Of a stretch of DNA of 64,000 bases, positions 63,190-64,000 are shown one piece after another. Each line of letters begins with the position of its first letter. Within the stretch, counting starts at the first letter, position 1. Where the stretch lies: contig JAIVAN010000005.1 in assembly GCA_020171895.1 (NCBI GenBank), positions 186,001 through 250,000 on the forward strand, read 5' to 3'. The position numbers were made by a program, and so were the translations under genes. This DNA is from Bacillus timonensis. Its GTDB lineage: Bacteria; Bacillota; Bacilli; Bacillales; Bacillaceae_L. The notes beneath the pieces are model-generated. The model saw nothing but the letters and a program-made list of their open reading frames with translations. It had not been told where the DNA came from and made no database searches.

Positions 63190-63396
63190 GTATTAAGCTT
63201 GCAGCACAGTAGCTCTTGCTTCCACAGAAACTAGAGACTGAATGGTTGGTGAAAATTCAGGTGGGGTTAAGGGTGAATTACATTGCAGAGAAACGGCTTA
63301 TTTTTTATAAGTGGGTAAACGAATTTGTTTATCAACAAGGGTGGTACCGCGGAGTCTCTTCGTCCCTTTTTTAGGGAGAGGGGACTATTTTTTTAT
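63190..63396 (+). promoter_or_regulatory. T-box riboswitch, probable tyrosine specifier
   Basis: The conserved T-box AAGGGTGGTACCGCG (63337-63351) is followed by a terminator hairpin (63353-63386) and seven T. Stem I spans about 63212-63289 with CTCTTGC / GCAGAG at its base and apex CTGAAT / ATTCAG. The specifier-loop motif GAAT-TAC-ATT (63275-63284) places TAC, a tyrosine codon, at 63279-63281. The bulge UGGU requires a tRNA with discriminator A, which tRNA-Tyr has. Uncharged tRNA would allow expression of the permease. Confidence 0.85.
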
Positions 63397-63486
63397 CCAA
63401 TAAAAGGCTTGCTTGTTTCTTCAAGATTACTGTGTACGCAAAAACGAATGACACAAAGCAGATAGCATCGAGAGGAGAAAGAGAGA

Positions 63487-64000
63487 ATGAATATGTTACA
63501 AAGAGGATTAGGAAAGTGGCATGGATATGCACTTTTAATAGGTGGAATGATTGGTTCAGGAATTTTTGTTGTGACGGGAGAAGCTGGGGCACAAGCTGGC
63601 CCATCCGTTCCGTTAGGATATGTCGCATTGTTACCAGTATTACTATGTACAGCACTGGCTTACTTAGTTTTTTTAAGCACACCTTTAGGAAATAGCCCAG
63701 GGGGAGCATTTATTCACATCAGCAGAACGTTTAATAACCGTTATGTCGGATTTTTCTTCATGTGGTTTCAATTCATTGCTTTACTTGGCGTAATGGCAGT
63801 TATCGCAATTTCATTTGGTGATTATTTGGCAAACTTAACGGGGTTAAAAAATCCACTAGTCATCGCATCGGCACTACTACTTTCTTTTTACGTTTTAAAT
63901 TTAGTTGGCGTTAAGTGGTTTGGAAGAGTTCAGTTAATTATGACTGTGATTTTATTTGTGGCAATTCTAGTCTTAGTACTACCAGGATTATTCTCAATGA
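63487..64000 (+). CDS. APC family amino acid permease, 3' end outside window
   Basis: First 171 codons of an amino-acid/polyamine/organocation transporter. The frame stays open to the window end. Substrate-binding unwound helix GGMIGSGIFVVTGEAG, then further membrane helices (YVALLPVLLCTALAYLVFL, FFFMWFQFIALLGVMAVIAI). RBS GAGGAG nine bases before ATG 63487. T-box control with a TAC specifier suggests tyrosine as substrate; this is inference. Confidence 0.88.
   Translation, partial: MNMLQRGLGKWHGYALLIGGMIGSGIFVVTGEAGAQAGPSVPLGYVALLPVLLCTALAYLVFLSTPLGNSPGGAFIHISRTFNNRYVGFFFMWFQFIALLGVMAVIAISFGDYLANLTGLKNPLVIASALLLSFYVLNLVGVKWFGRVQLIMTVILFVAILVLVLPGLFSM

Noticed and set aside
1-64000. CRISPR array, prophage, insertion sequence, toxin-antitoxin or restriction system
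   Set aside because: No spacer arrays, transposase, integrase, phage structural or known defence genes were found; the repeats seen are intergenic and non-coding.

Overview
The window is chromosomal DNA of a low-GC, Gram-positive, endospore-forming-type bacterium of the family Bacillaceae. The gene order from tagO through degS-degU, comFA-comFB-comFC, the flgM-to-fliT flagellar block, csrA, hpf, secA, prfB, cccB, ftsEX, ctpB and minJ matches the region known from Bacillus subtilis. Lineage-specific genes, intergenic repeats and regulatory elements lie between these blocks. I cannot name the species from sequence alone. I saw no rRNA, tRNA, prophage, transposase, CRISPR or classical defence system.

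Region 1 (1-12.8 kb) is the cell envelope block. It holds wall teichoic acid precursor genes (mnaA, cut by the window edge; gtaB; tagO), an LCP-family glycopolymer ligase, and a very large secreted protein (1979 aa) built from five LRR plus fibronectin-like units and about 21 cell-wall-binding repeats. Three copies of a structured intergenic repeat sit here.

Region 2 (12.9-35 kb) holds degS-degU, degV, the comF operon and a full late flagellar block: yvyF, flgM, flgN, flgK, flgL, yviE, fliW, csrA, two flagellins, flaG, fliD, fliS and fliT. It is controlled by four clear sigma-D promoters and by CsrA-type hairpins before both flagellin genes. A 61-aa gene of unknown function runs antisense inside the block with its own promoter, ribosome binding site and terminator. 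hpf has a sigma-B promoter overlapping a probable sigma-H promoter, and secA follows.

Region 3 (35-58.6 kb) starts with prfB, which has the programmed +1 frameshift. It continues with a chemoreceptor lacking an outside sensor domain, a YitT membrane protein, cytochrome c-551, ftsE-ftsX with a coiled-coil M23 hydrolase, a SulP transporter with a universal stress protein, several small enzymes, ctpB, an ArsR-controlled ABC exporter whose regulator appears leaderless, a secreted LTD-phospholipase D protein and minJ.

Region 4 (58.7-64 kb) is a Zur-controlled zinc set (YcgR-like permease, YcgQ-like protein, YciC/ZagA-like GTPase) with one perfect and two imperfect Zur boxes. It is followed by a PhzF-family gene and a T-box riboswitch with a probable tyrosine specifier, ahead of an amino acid permease cut by the window end.

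Several start codons were moved from the longest reading frame to the codon with a proper ribosome binding site. At least six genes appear to start with TTG.
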